This document shows positions 25,651 through 34,334 of a DNA stretch of 64,000 nucleotides, one piece after another. The notes under the pieces are model-generated. The model had not been told where the DNA came from, did not search any database, and saw only the letters and a program-made list of their open reading frames with translations. Positions within the stretch are counted from its first letter, which is position 1; each line of letters starts with the position of its first letter. Origin of the DNA: Janibacter terrae NBRC 107853 (lineage in GTDB: Bacteria; Actinomycetota; Actinomycetes; Actinomycetales; Dermatophilaceae); contig NZ_BCUV01000007.1 in NCBI RefSeq assembly GCF_001591405.1, forward strand, positions 372,001 through 436,000, in the 5' to 3' direction. The position numbers and the translations under genes were made by a program.

Positions 25651-26253
25651 TCAGCGTGGGCACTGGGATGCCCTCCCCGGCTCGTTCGTCATGGCCTTGG
25701 CCCGGGCCACGGTCCTGTAGATCGTGGCGCGGTTGACGCCGTAGTCCTCGGCGAGCTCGCCGACTGTGACTTCGCCGGACTCGTACTCAGCCAGCACCTT
25801 GAGGTGTTGGCGCTTCGACAGCTTGGGCGGTTTGCCGTTGAGACGGCCCTTAGCCCGGGCCACGGCCAGGCCTTCCTTGGTGCGCAGCGAGATCATGTCG
25901 GCCTCGAACTCAGCGACGGCCGCGAGCGTCGTCAGGAAAAATTTCCCGAAGGGGTCGGCCGGGTCGTAAGTCGCCCCGGCCATCTGGAGGGCCACTCCCC
26001 GCTCGTGAAGGTCGCGGGTGATGTCGCGCAGGTCTGGCACCGACCTGCCCAGCCGATCCAGTTTGGTCACCACGAAGGTGTCCCCCTTCCGCGTGGCGGC
26101 AATCGCTGCCTGGAGCCCAGGACGCGTCGCGGTCCGGCCGGTCAGCTTGTCGGTGTAGATCCGGTCGGGCTCCACACCCAGCCGCCCCAGAGCCTCGATC
26201 TGGGCGGTGAGGTCCTGCTTGTCGCGGCTCACCCGCGCATATCCGATGAGCAC
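25651..26253 (-). CDS. serine recombinase (resolvase/invertase)
   Basis: A 200-residue small serine recombinase. The catalytic Ser is in MLIGYARVSRDKQDL. TKLDRLGRSVPDLRDI carries the conserved Arg pair, and EFEADMISLRTKEGLAVARAKG leads into a C-terminal HTH (VGELAEDYGVNRATIYRTV). It lies just outside the Tn402-like transposon, whose terminal repeat starts 91 bases upstream of its start codon, that is, inside its res region. Confidence 0.9.
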   Translation of the reverse strand: MLIGYARVSRDKQDLTAQIEALGRLGVEPDRIYTDKLTGRTATRPGLQAAIAATRKGDTFVVTKLDRLGRSVPDLRDITRDLHERGVALQMAGATYDPADPFGKFFLTTLAAVAEFEADMISLRTKEGLAVARAKGRLNGKPPKLSKRQHLKVLAEYESGEVTVGELAEDYGVNRATIYRTVARAKAMTNEPGRASQCPR

Positions 26254-26528
26254 TCGACCTTCCTCGCATTCGTGGGGCGTTTACGCGATTCTATCGCGAA
26301 CTAGGCAAATGCGACATCCAAAATCAGGGGCCGCGTGCTGGGCTGTCAGTTTCCGAAGTCGGCTGCACAAGTGTCCGAAGTCCTCTGCACATGGCCGTCC
26401 GGACTCCATATGAGGATCCCCTCGGGGCACGCGCGGCTCGCGGGTCCGCAGCCTCTCGATGCGATCCATTACGCATAGGTCACGAGGTGGACGGTGCGCA
26501 CGCGGACGGTCTTGTCGAGGCGGCGCAG

Positions 26529-27263
26529 CTAGGGGGCCAGTCGCCAGACGCTGACGTGGCCTTCGCTCTGGGAGGTGAAGGGTGTCCCGATCCAGTCCTG
26601 CGCACGATGCTCGAGTGTCATTCCGGCCAGTTGCGCCATCAGATCGAGTTCACTGGGCCAGACGAAGCGGTAGTTGTGTCTCCCGCGGCGGTAGGTTCCA
26701 TCCTCCTGTCGGGTGAAGTGGTGCGAGATCGCCCGTTGGCTCACCAGGTCGTAGGTGTCGAAGCCCAGGTGTTCGTCAGAGACGTCGAAGGGCACAGCTG
26801 CCTGGCCGGGCGGCAACCGGCGAAGGGAGGGAACGCCCACCTCCACCAAGAAGCGTCCGCCTGCGGACAGGTGCCGTGCGGCGTTGTGGAAGCACTCGAC
26901 CTGCTCTTGCTGCGTGCACAGGTTCCCGATGGTGTTGTAGACGAGGTAGACGAGCGAGAACTCGCCCGGAACCCGGGCGGTTGCCATGTCGCCGATGGTC
27001 ACCGGAATCTGGTCGGGTGTGACCTTGGTGCGCAGTTGTTCGACCATCGCTGCGGACAGTTCGATTCCGCTGACCGGCACTCCTCGCGCCCTGAGGGGCA
27101 CGGCCACCCGTCCGGTACCGATCGCCAGCTCCAGAGCCTGCCCGCCATCGGCGAGGGCGACCAGAGCATCGACCGTCGGCGCGAGGACTTCGGGGCTGAA
27201 CATGCCCCCTTCGTCGTCGTATCGCCGGGCCTGCTCGAGGGTCCACATGTCGCTGCTGGTCAT
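26529..27263 (-). CDS. class I SAM-dependent methyltransferase
   Basis: A 244-residue methyltransferase. The SAM-binding motif I is ALELAIGTGRVAVPL, motif II ends at VSGIELSAAMVEQL, and VTIGDMATARVPGEFSLVYLVYNTIGNL spans motif III/IV. The C-terminal part has a Trp/Phe-rich beta sheet. The substrate is unknown; it may act on a small molecule. I start at the ATG at 27263 (MTSSDMWTLEQARRYDDEGG), because this block is the usual N-terminus of the family. It is cargo of the tni transposon and lies just beyond the ISL3 insertion. Confidence 0.8.
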   Translation of the reverse strand: MTSSDMWTLEQARRYDDEGGMFSPEVLAPTVDALVALADGGQALELAIGTGRVAVPLRARGVPVSGIELSAAMVEQLRTKVTPDQIPVTIGDMATARVPGEFSLVYLVYNTIGNLCTQQEQVECFHNAARHLSAGGRFLVEVGVPSLRRLPPGQAAVPFDVSDEHLGFDTYDLVSQRAISHHFTRQEDGTYRRGRHNYRFVWPSELDLMAQLAGMTLEHRAQDWIGTPFTSQSEGHVSVWRLAP

Positions 27264-27317
27264 GCCGGGCACTGTCTCGCACTCACCCCAGCCGCGCCAC
27301 CGAATTTCGGTCAAACG

Positions 27318-28763
27318 GGCTCTTCGCGGTTCGTGGTGAACGGCCGGGTGTGATCGGTGTTCACGCCGCTGTTCGGGAGGCGCTGCTCAGCAGGATACGG
27401 GTGCGGTAGTTGTGCGGGTTGCGGAAGCCTCGTCCGGTGCGCTTGATTTGCTTGATGCCGGTGTTCGCGGCCTCGACCTTCGCGGTGGTCGCGCCGGTGA
27501 CGACGAGGACCTCGATGGCGTCCCACCATGCCACGACGGTCTCGTACAGCGCGGTGGTCTCGGGCATGTCCGCGACCACCGCGTAGTAGCCCAGGCGCAT
27601 CCGCTCGTTCCAGGCGTCGGCGAGCGTGTCGACGGCCAGCAGGCGGCGTAGTTGTTCCTTGATCGCCCACGCTGCGGACAGCTCGTCGGTCGGGTCGTCG
27701 ATGGCGAAGACCCGATCCAACCGGGCCCAGGCCCGCTGCGAGAGGGTGTCCGCGCCGCGCAGCAGCAGCAAGCGGTGCGCCCACGCCGGGTCGTTCTTGC
27801 GGCCGCGCCGGCCGTGCTGAGCGCGGGTCAGGCGCTGCCGCACCCGAGTGACCATGTCGTTGCCGAGCTTGACCAGGTGGAACTTGTCCACCGAGACCGC
27901 CGCTCGGGGCAGGTGCTCGCGCAGCGCCTTGCGGAACGCCGCCGAGGGGTCGATCGCGACGACTTGCACCTGCTCGCGCCACGCGGGTGAGCGCTCGGCC
28001 AGCCAGGCGCCCACGGCGGTGGAGTCGCGCCCGTCGACGATGCCGAGGACCTGCCCAGTGGCCAGGTCGACCAGCGTGGTCATCCACGGCTCGTACCGGC
28101 GCCCGGCGCCAGCTTCGTCGCGGAAGAAGCGCACTGAGCGGTAGCGGTGCTCATCGATGCCCAACCGGGTGACCGCGATGTCGTCGACGTCGGGCAGCAC
28201 AGCCGCTGCCGCGCTGGTCAGGGCGGTCTGGACCAGCCACCACGAGATCCGGTGGGCGCGCGCGACCTCCGCGGCAGCACGGCCGGAGTCGATGACCGCC
28301 GCCACGATCTGCTCCTTCAACCGCCTCGTCGAGCGCGCGAACCGCGGAACCTGTGTGGTGGCCTCGGCGAACGTGCCTCTGCTGCAGCGTGATTCGGAGC
28401 AGAACCAGCGTCGTTTGGCCCACAGCACCTCCACGGCGCCGGCGACCGGGACGTCCCGGACCCGTTGCAGACGACGGGAGTGGGCCTTCGTCGCGATCAC
28501 GCCGCACTCCGGACAGCCGGGTGGATCGGTCGAGGCGACCGTCACCCGCCGGCCGCCTTCGGGCAGGTCGACGGCGTCGATGACGCGGTAGTCAGGCAGA
28601 TTGAAGATCGTGCTCGCAGCATCACGCCGCGAGACCGTAGGCTCGTTCACAGGCTCGTGGTCCTCTGTTCTGGGATGTCTCGACAACACCCATCACAGCA
28701 GGGCCACGAGCTCCTACGCCGCTACGACGCGGACCTCTCCTTCACCACGAACCACGGAGAGCC
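27318..28763. mobile_element. ISL3-family insertion sequence
   Basis: A 1446-bp element with 23-bp terminal repeats differing at two positions (GGCTCTTCGCGGTTCGTGG on the left, GGCTCTCCGTGGTTCGTGG on the right). It is flanked by the 8-bp target duplication GTCAAACG at 27310-27317 and 28764-28771. One transposase gene. It lies inside the tni transposon cargo. Confidence 0.93.
27361..28650 (-). CDS. ISL3-family transposase
   Basis: A transposase of about 429 residues. An N-terminal zinc finger (CPECGVIATKAHSRR ... CSESRCSRGTF) and HTH precede the DDE domain: TRLGIDEHRYRS with the first Asp, VVAIDPSAAFRKAL with the second, and the terminal Glu in TAKVEAANTGIKQIKRTGRGFRN. The GTG at 28650 (MNEPTVSRR) is my start; a GTG at 28689 is in frame. 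Intact. Confidence 0.93.
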   Translation of the reverse strand: MNEPTVSRRDAASTIFNLPDYRVIDAVDLPEGGRRVTVASTDPPGCPECGVIATKAHSRRLQRVRDVPVAGAVEVLWAKRRWFCSESRCSRGTFAEATTQVPRFARSTRRLKEQIVAAVIDSGRAAAEVARAHRISWWLVQTALTSAAAAVLPDVDDIAVTRLGIDEHRYRSVRFFRDEAGAGRRYEPWMTTLVDLATGQVLGIVDGRDSTAVGAWLAERSPAWREQVQVVAIDPSAAFRKALREHLPRAAVSVDKFHLVKLGNDMVTRVRQRLTRAQHGRRGRKNDPAWAHRLLLLRGADTLSQRAWARLDRVFAIDDPTDELSAAWAIKEQLRRLLAVDTLADAWNERMRLGYYAVVADMPETTALYETVVAWWDAIEVLVVTGATTAKVEAANTGIKQIKRTGRGFRNPHNYRTRILLSSASRTAA

Positions 28764-28925
28764 GTCAAACGTCTCTCCGTATGGGGCGCAAGCTGCCGCG
28801 CCCTCGGACAGCGTCACCCAGGAGGATGGCGCCGCATGCTCCGCCGGCCGATCCTGTAGCGGTTGCTTTCGAACGACTGGGAGTGGCAGAACTGTCGACC
28901 TAGCGGCGCGTGCCATCGTGAGGCC

Positions 28926-29396
28926 ATGACGTTGCCTGTGTCTGCCCGCGAGCTCACCGACGAGGAGTGGCAACTCGTGGAGGTGGCCCGCACCACCATC
29001 GACGTCAGCACCGATGCTGGACCCGACGAGGATGGCGTTCACACGATGGGCGCGGCTGTACTCGCTTCCGATGGACGCATGTTTGCCGGCGTGAACCTCT
29101 ACCACTTCACCGGCGGCCCCTGCGCGGAGCTGGTAGCCCTCGGCACCGCACGGGCGGGCGGAGCTCGACAGCTCACCACCATCGTGGCCGTCGGCAACCA
29201 CGGACGCGGCCCGGTCGGCCCTTGCGGACGGGACCGTCAAGTGCTGTTTGACTACCACCCGGTCATTCGGGTCATCCTGCCGACCGAGAACGGCATACGC
29301 AGCATGTTGATCACCGATCTGATGCCGCTGGCAGCGCCTTGGACCGTTGAGGGTGGCACGCAACCGTACGATTCGGCGCTGTTTCCTCATCAGTGA
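28926..29396 (+). CDS. cytidine/blasticidin-deaminase-like protein
   Basis: A 156-residue protein with the cytidine deaminase fold. The zinc/catalytic motif PCAELVALGTA (Cys-Ala-Glu) is at about residues 62-72, and GPCGRDRQVLFD at about 98-109. In canonical members the second motif is PCGxCRQ with two zinc Cys; here the second Cys is Asp. It may deaminate a nucleoside or nucleoside antibiotic, or act through a changed metal site. It is plus-strand cargo in the tni transposon, next to other small-molecule-modifying enzymes. Confidence 0.75.
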   Translation: MTLPVSARELTDEEWQLVEVARTTIDVSTDAGPDEDGVHTMGAAVLASDGRMFAGVNLYHFTGGPCAELVALGTARAGGARQLTTIVAVGNHGRGPVGPCGRDRQVLFDYHPVIRVILPTENGIRSMLITDLMPLAAPWTVEGGTQPYDSALFPHQ

Positions 29397-29450
29397 GTCG
29401 TGTCCCGCACCCGATCCCCAGCTGGAACAGAGCGGGAAGGCTGGAGGTCC

Positions 29451-29722
29451 TCAAGTAAGTCCAGCGAGAAACGTGCGCGCCTGCTCGACAAGAGAGACGA
29501 GGAAACGGGCAGAACCAACCGCGTCCCCTGTGAGCTGGAGGCCGTGGTTCCCCCCGGGAAGTTCCAAGACCACGTGCCCGGTCTTGTGCGCTAGGTCTGA
29601 GTCCCACGATTCGTCAACGCTCCCGCCCACGAGGAGCGCCGGGCCGGCCTCGCGCAGGACACTGGCTCGAACCTCGTCGCGGTGAAGAAGCGGGGTGAGC
29701 CACACGCCGGGCAGCTCTCAGT
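29451..29722 (-). pseudogene. C-terminal fragment of an alpha/beta-hydrolase
   Basis: About 85 residues: LPGVWLTPLLHRDEVR, then PALLVGGSVDESWDSD and VLELPGGNHGLQL. This is the order of the acidic and histidine catalytic regions of a small alpha/beta-hydrolase (the LLVGGxxDxxWD strand and GxxH). The N-terminal half with the nucleophile elbow is missing, and an in-frame TGA lies just upstream. Confidence 0.65.
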
Positions 29723-29737
29723 GGGCAGTCCAGTCGA

Positions 29738-30463
29738 TCAGTGGCCGCGTTCGGCGATGAAGACGAATTCCGCGCCGGGTCGATCTGGTGCCTGTCGGAC
29801 CTCGAGGGTGGTGTAGCCGGCCTGCATGAGACCGTCGTCGACCTCGGCCCTGTCGCGGAACCGCAGCGTGGAGTCCGAGGACATCGTGGTGTGGTCGGGG
29901 AACGTGTACGTGTGCCGGAAGGAGACCAACGGCAGGTCGACGCGGGTCACCACTCGTCGGTGCTCGACGCGCCCCACCGCGGGCACATGCCTGATGACCT
30001 CGGCCGGATCGCGTCGCCAGCCCTCCCAGGCACGGGACTCGGGTCGTCGCGTCTCGAAGACGAGGTAGCCACCCGGGCGCAGCGCGCCTCGGATACCGGC
30101 GAGAGCGGCCGACCATGCCGCGTCGGTAAGGAAGACCTGCGCGACATTGCCGGTCATCACGGCAAGGTCGACCTGCATGTCGGGCAAGCAGGTCGCATCG
30201 CCGTGCAGCCACTCGACTTGGTCAGCTCCCGGCTTGCCGCGCGCCACATCCAACGAGGCGGACGCGGGATCGACGCCGGTAACGCTAACGCCGCGTGCGG
30301 CCGCCAGCAAGGCCAAGGACCCGGTGCCGCACCCGATATCCAGCACACGGGTCGCATCGAACTCGGTGACGATGTCCAGGTAGTGGTCGAGGTCGTCGCG
30401 CGGCCCATCGAATACGTCATAAAGCGCCGCCAGGCGTGGGTCGCTGAAGATGGCGTCGATCAC
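29738..30463 (-). CDS. class I SAM-dependent methyltransferase
   Basis: A 241-residue methyltransferase. The SAM-binding motif I VLDIGCGTGSLALLAAARG is at about residues 40-58, followed by VTGVDPASASLDVAR and DLAVMTGNVAQVFL. The second half (ETRRPESRAWEGW and the YTFPDHTTMSSDSTLRF strands) fits the family that modifies small molecules. Substrate unknown. It lies between the hydrolase fragment and the phosphotransferase-like gene, all on the minus strand, as transposon cargo. Confidence 0.85.
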   Translation of the reverse strand: MIDAIFSDPRLAALYDVFDGPRDDLDHYLDIVTEFDATRVLDIGCGTGSLALLAAARGVSVTGVDPASASLDVARGKPGADQVEWLHGDATCLPDMQVDLAVMTGNVAQVFLTDAAWSAALAGIRGALRPGGYLVFETRRPESRAWEGWRRDPAEVIRHVPAVGRVEHRRVVTRVDLPLVSFRHTYTFPDHTTMSSDSTLRFRDRAEVDDGLMQAGYTTLEVRQAPDRPGAEFVFIAERGH

Positions 30464-30511
30464 GACTGCCCACCGTAGTCCAGCCCTTCAGCTGGCGCCG
30501 ATAGCCGATCC

Positions 30512-31360
30512 CTACGCGGAGTGCACCAGGGCTTCTCGGAGGAGGCCTATGTGTCGTCGGGTGTATTCAGCGTGGTCGAGCCACACCTGACCGTGGCCTT
30601 CGTCCCAGAGTCGCGCCCATGGCTGGGCCTCTGTCTCGTGACCGTCGCGCAGCAGGTCGTACATGCTCATGATGCGGGGGATGAGGAGTTCTACGAGGTG
30701 ATCGCGTCCGTTCTGGTCGAGGCGGTAGCCCTCGGCAAGTGCTGCTAACCGTCGCGAGGCGGTGGTGGCCGCGGTGGCGGGTTCCAGAGGGGCGAATCCG
30801 TGGGCTGCGTATGCAAGGTCCCACAGGCGTGAGCCCGGGCCTGCGTTGTCCCAGTCGATGAAGACCCAGCGCTGACTGCCAAGGACCAGGTTCCACGGCG
30901 CGAGGTCGTGATGGATGATCAGGTCGTGCGCGTCCGGGGGGATCACGACGTTCCAGTGTGCGTCTGCGGGTGGGGTGAACTCGGCAGAAGCATCGTGGAA
31001 GTCGCGGATAAGTGACCCGATTCGTCGGATCGCGGTGAGGTGGTCGCGCGGCGCGAAGGGCATGGTGACCTCGCCCTCGACGTACTCGAGGACGTGGCGG
31101 CCGAGGTCGTCGAAGCCGAGAGTGCGGGGTGCGGACGGGTATCCCACCTCGTTGAGGTGGTGCAGCAGCGCATAGACCGAGTGGGACCAGGGACCGCTGG
31201 GCCGGCGGACGGTATTGCCGATCCGCACCACTGCTGTGCCGGTGTTACCTCCGGCGAGCTGCTCCTCGTCTACGCTGCGTGCCACCTGGTCACGGTGCCA
31301 TACGAGGAACGGGCGCCGGTACCGGTGGGGCACATCAGAGGCGGCCTCGCGCGCCGCCAC
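30512..31360 (-). CDS. aminoglycoside phosphotransferase (APH)-family kinase
   Basis: A 282-residue member of the APH/choline-kinase fold. The Brenner motif IIHHDLAPWNLVLG supplies the catalytic Asp and the metal-binding Asn. WVFIDWDNAGPGSRLWDLA carries the second metal Asp (DFG-equivalent). The ATP-binding N-lobe (AVVRIGNTVRRP) is partly degenerate. It may inactivate an antibiotic by phosphorylation, but many relatives act on metabolites, so resistance is not proven. The start is uncertain: a GTG at 31285 is also plausible. Confidence 0.78.
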   Translation of the reverse strand: MAAREAASDVPHRYRRPFLVWHRDQVARSVDEEQLAGGNTGTAVVRIGNTVRRPSGPWSHSVYALLHHLNEVGYPSAPRTLGFDDLGRHVLEYVEGEVTMPFAPRDHLTAIRRIGSLIRDFHDASAEFTPPADAHWNVVIPPDAHDLIIHHDLAPWNLVLGSQRWVFIDWDNAGPGSRLWDLAYAAHGFAPLEPATAATTASRRLAALAEGYRLDQNGRDHLVELLIPRIMSMYDLLRDGHETEAQPWARLWDEGHGQVWLDHAEYTRRHIGLLREALVHSA

Positions 31361-31393
31361 TTGTCGGTGTCCCGGTTGACCCGTCCGGAGCTT

Positions 31394-32053
31394 TCACCGG
31401 GACCGGGCCGACATGCGGCACCAACCACTTGGCTCGTTCCACTGTCGGCCGAGCACCTTCTTGCCGTCGTCTCGGAGCTCGCCAGCGGGTGAGACGTGCC
31501 GGTAGAGAGTCTGCCGAGTGACGCCGAGTTCTCTGCACAGGGCGCCGACGTTGGTATCGGGTTGCCCCATGGACGCCGCGGCGAGACGAACCTTGGCGGG
31601 GGTCATCTTGAACGGGCGCCCGCCCGTGCGTCCCCGCGCCCGGGCGGAAGCCAGCCCAGCAACGGTGCGTTCGGAGATCAGGGCCCGTTCGTACTCGGAC
31701 AGGGCGGCGAAGATCCCGAACACGAGCTTGCCCGCGGCCGTGGTGGTATCGATCGCCGCGCCCTGGCCCGTGAGGACCTGCAGCCCGACGCCGCGGGCGG
31801 TGAGGTCATCGACGATGGTGACCAGGTGGCGCAGGTTGCGCCCGAGGCGGTCCAGCTTCCACACCACCAGGGTGTCCCCCTCGCGTAGCCCCTTCAGGCA
31901 GGCGGTCAGCTGGGGCCGGTCATCCTTGGCGCCGGAGGCGTGGTCTTCATACACCCGCTCAGGGTCGACGCCGGCCGTGGTCATGGCGTCGTGTTGCAGG
32001 TCGGTGGTCTGCGACCCGTCGGCCTTCGAGACCCGCACGTACCCAACCAGCAT
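31394..32053 (-). CDS. tniR: serine resolvase TniR of the tni module
   Basis: A 219-residue resolvase: catalytic Ser in MLVGYVRVSKADGSQ, VVWKLDRLGRNLRHLV, ALSEYERALISERTVAGLASARARGR, and a C-terminal HTH (VGALCRELGVTRQTLYRHV). Its place directly after tniQ, with a res-like region between them, is that of tniR in Tn5053-type transposons. It resolves cointegrates formed by replicative transposition. Confidence 0.88.
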   Translation of the reverse strand: MLVGYVRVSKADGSQTTDLQHDAMTTAGVDPERVYEDHASGAKDDRPQLTACLKGLREGDTLVVWKLDRLGRNLRHLVTIVDDLTARGVGLQVLTGQGAAIDTTTAAGKLVFGIFAALSEYERALISERTVAGLASARARGRTGGRPFKMTPAKVRLAAASMGQPDTNVGALCRELGVTRQTLYRHVSPAGELRDDGKKVLGRQWNEPSGWCRMSARSR

Positions 32054-32130
32054 TTTCCCAACTCCATCACTTATACGACCGATTACGTGACATCGATATC
32101 CCCGTCTGCTCGCCCGGGTGCACTTGTCAC
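32054..32130. other. probable res site of the tni transposon
   Basis: An AT-richer stretch between tniR and tniQ with short repeated motifs (TTATACGACCGATTACGTGAC, then CACTTGTCACTTAATCCGTCAC just beyond). Its position and composition fit the recombination site used by TniR. Confidence 0.5.
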
Positions 32131-33402
32131 TTAATCCGTCACCCAGTCTAAGTCACGCGAAGGGCCCGCGGGAGCCAATATGGAACAGTCGACGTTGGGT
32201 TGAGCTGAGTCTCGCGCGCACCTCGCCTCGGAAGGCGTCAGTGGGAGGTTGTCGTGGGGGATGCCGAGGGCAATCAGGTCAGCGCGGGCCCGCACGAAGG
32301 CGGCCTCGCTATCGGTCCAGGCGGTGAGGACGGTCAGGAGCTTCCGGGCGGCTGCCGGGTCGTCGCGGGCGAGGGCGATCGCCTCGTGCAGTGCATCCTT
32401 GGCCTTCTGCCAGTGGTCATCCGGTCCGGGGACCGCTCGTGTGTCGGCGGGAACAGACGGTTCGGGGGTCAGGAGCGGAGCGAGGGTGCCGTGTGCGCCG
32501 ATCTCGCCGGTTTCGATCAGGTGCACGGCGGTGGCTGCGGCCTTGAGGAACTTCTGCTGGTGCGGCCAGGCCAGGTCTTCGTAGGGCCGCCAGGCACCGA
32601 CGATCCCCGCGCGGACGGGGTGGCCGGTCGAGTGCCAGATGTGTTCGAGGGTGCGCCGGGAGTGGGCATCCAGCTTCGAGACGGGGGTGGACAGCTCGTC
32701 GATAAGCGTGCGCAGCAGCCGGAACCAGACGCCGACATGCACTGCGCGGCGAGGCAGGGTGACGGCGCCGGTGGAGAGGCCCTGGTGGGTGCGCACGTCC
32801 ATGGCGCGGACGGCCGCTGAGGCGGGCGTGGTGTGGGTGTTCGCCTCTTCCCACCCGAGGAAAGTACCGGCGGCGCCGAGGGTCGGCGCCAGGTGGCAGC
32901 CGTGCTCGGGGCAGCTGAGCGTCAGCGGGAGCTGGGAGGCGAGAGTGAAGAACGGCGCGGTCGCCACACACAGCGGGCAGGCTCGGCGCATCGGACCTGC
33001 TGTGGGTAGCCAGGCCCGCCAGCCGGGCACTGGCCGTCGGTCTCGTAGTCCGGTTGCCCACAGCAGCGAGTCCTGATGGACGTAGGTCTCGAACCCCACC
33101 CCGGGCTCTGGCTCCGGGCCGAGGGTGTCCAGCAGCCAAGGCACGTGCCCGGCGATCGTCATCCGGCGTATGTCGCCGAGTGAGACGCCGGTGCGGTCGG
33201 CCAAGATGAGCAGCGCCCCGGCGGGTGGGTCCAGGTCCAGGCCAGCGCGGGTCAGGCTGGTCGTGTCGGTGCCGGGTGGGGCCACGTCGTGGCGGAGCAG
33301 CTCTTCGACCGTCATGCCGTATGGCTTGGCCAGCCGGGTCACCCAGGAGGAGAGGGCCTCTCCCTCGCGTGGTGGCGGGTGCAGCGGCCAGCGGCGCGTC
33401 AT
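32131..33402 (-). CDS. tniQ: TniQ-family transposition protein
   Basis: A 423-residue TniQ protein. The N-terminus begins MTRRWPLHPPPREGEALSSWVTRLA, the signature of the family, followed by the helical EELLRHDV section and a zinc-binding pair CPLCVA ... LSCPEHGCHLA (about residues 130-165). TniQ links the TniB ATPase to target choice. The start overlaps the tniB stop (ATGA). Confidence 0.88.
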   Translation of the reverse strand: MTRRWPLHPPPREGEALSSWVTRLAKPYGMTVEELLRHDVAPPGTDTTSLTRAGLDLDPPAGALLILADRTGVSLGDIRRMTIAGHVPWLLDTLGPEPEPGVGFETYVHQDSLLWATGLRDRRPVPGWRAWLPTAGPMRRACPLCVATAPFFTLASQLPLTLSCPEHGCHLAPTLGAAGTFLGWEEANTHTTPASAAVRAMDVRTHQGLSTGAVTLPRRAVHVGVWFRLLRTLIDELSTPVSKLDAHSRRTLEHIWHSTGHPVRAGIVGAWRPYEDLAWPHQQKFLKAAATAVHLIETGEIGAHGTLAPLLTPEPSVPADTRAVPGPDDHWQKAKDALHEAIALARDDPAAARKLLTVLTAWTDSEAAFVRARADLIALGIPHDNLPLTPSEARCARDSAQPNVDCSILAPAGPSRDLDWVTD

Positions 33403-34334
33403 GTCAGTTCGCGCTCGAACGTCCGGCGTCGTTCGGTGGGACCGACGTAGGGCGCGATGCGCAGGGTGCGCTGGTTGATCGCCTCCTCGCCGGACTCGAT
33501 GGCGGCCACCGCGGCATCGGTGAGCAGGTGGGTGAGTTCGCCGATGGTGCCCTCGCTGCGGGTGAGCAGGTAGCGGGCCATGTCCTCGGTCGTGATCGGT
33601 GAGGGCCGGTGCAGCGGGAAGGACGCGGCGAAGCTGGCCAGCAACGAGCAGGCCTCCTCGCCCGCCTCCCACCGGGGCAGGGTGAGTGGTTCGAAGCGGT
33701 TCTCCAGCTGGTCATCGGAGCGGATCGCCAGGTAGGCCTCCTGAGTGCCGGCCCCGACCAGCGGGATGCGCAGCTCGTTGCCCAGGAAGCGCAGCAGGTT
33801 GAGGAACTCCCGCCGGGTGTGGGCCTGTCCGGCCAGGACGTTGTGCAACTCGTCGATGACCAGGACCCGCACCCCGACCGCCCGCAGGAGGCGCAAGGCG
33901 GCTTGTTCCATTTCGGCCACCCGTTGCCGGGGGCGTAGCGGTGCACCGAGGGCAGCCAGCAGGGCGACGTAGAACCGGCTGACCGAGGGTTCGGTGGGCA
34001 TCTGCACGGCCAGCACCGACACCTGCTCCCGTTCGGGGTGGGAGGTGGGCGGGTGAAGGCGGCGGAATTTCTCGATGATCATCGACTTGCCGTTGTTCGT
34101 CGGGCCGATCAGCAACAGGTTCGGCATCCGCTGCTTGCCCGGCCAGGTGTAGAGGGTCTCCAGCCGCTCCAGCGCCTCCGTGGCGCGGGAGTAACCGATC
34201 CACCGGTCGGCGCGCACGTGCCGCACACGCTCCTGTGCCGGCAGCCGCGCGATCGACCGTGCGCTGGCGTGTAGATGCTCCAGTCCGCCATTCGCGACGT
34301 CTTCGCTGGCCCAGTCCTGGGCTTCGCTCACCAT
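33399..34334 (-). CDS. tniB: TniB transposition ATPase
   Basis: A 311-residue AAA+ ATPase related to MuB/IstB. Walker A LLIGPTNNGKSMII is at about residues 73-86, Walker B VRVLVIDELHNVLAG at about 154-168, and sensor region PLVGAGTQEAYLAI. It binds target DNA and activates TniA. The start overlaps the tniA stop by seven bases. Confidence 0.92.
   Translation of the reverse strand: MVSEAQDWASEDVANGGLEHLHASARSIARLPAQERVRHVRADRWIGYSRATEALERLETLYTWPGKQRMPNLLLIGPTNNGKSMIIEKFRRLHPPTSHPEREQVSVLAVQMPTEPSVSRFYVALLAALGAPLRPRQRVAEMEQAALRLLRAVGVRVLVIDELHNVLAGQAHTRREFLNLLRFLGNELRIPLVGAGTQEAYLAIRSDDQLENRFEPLTLPRWEAGEEACSLLASFAASFPLHRPSPITTEDMARYLLTRSEGTIGELTHLLTDAAVAAIESGEEAINQRTLRIAPYVGPTERRRTFERELT

Noticed and set aside
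30512..31360. Proven aminoglycoside resistance gene
   Set aside because: The kinase motifs are clear but the family includes many metabolite kinases; resistance cannot be read from the sequence.
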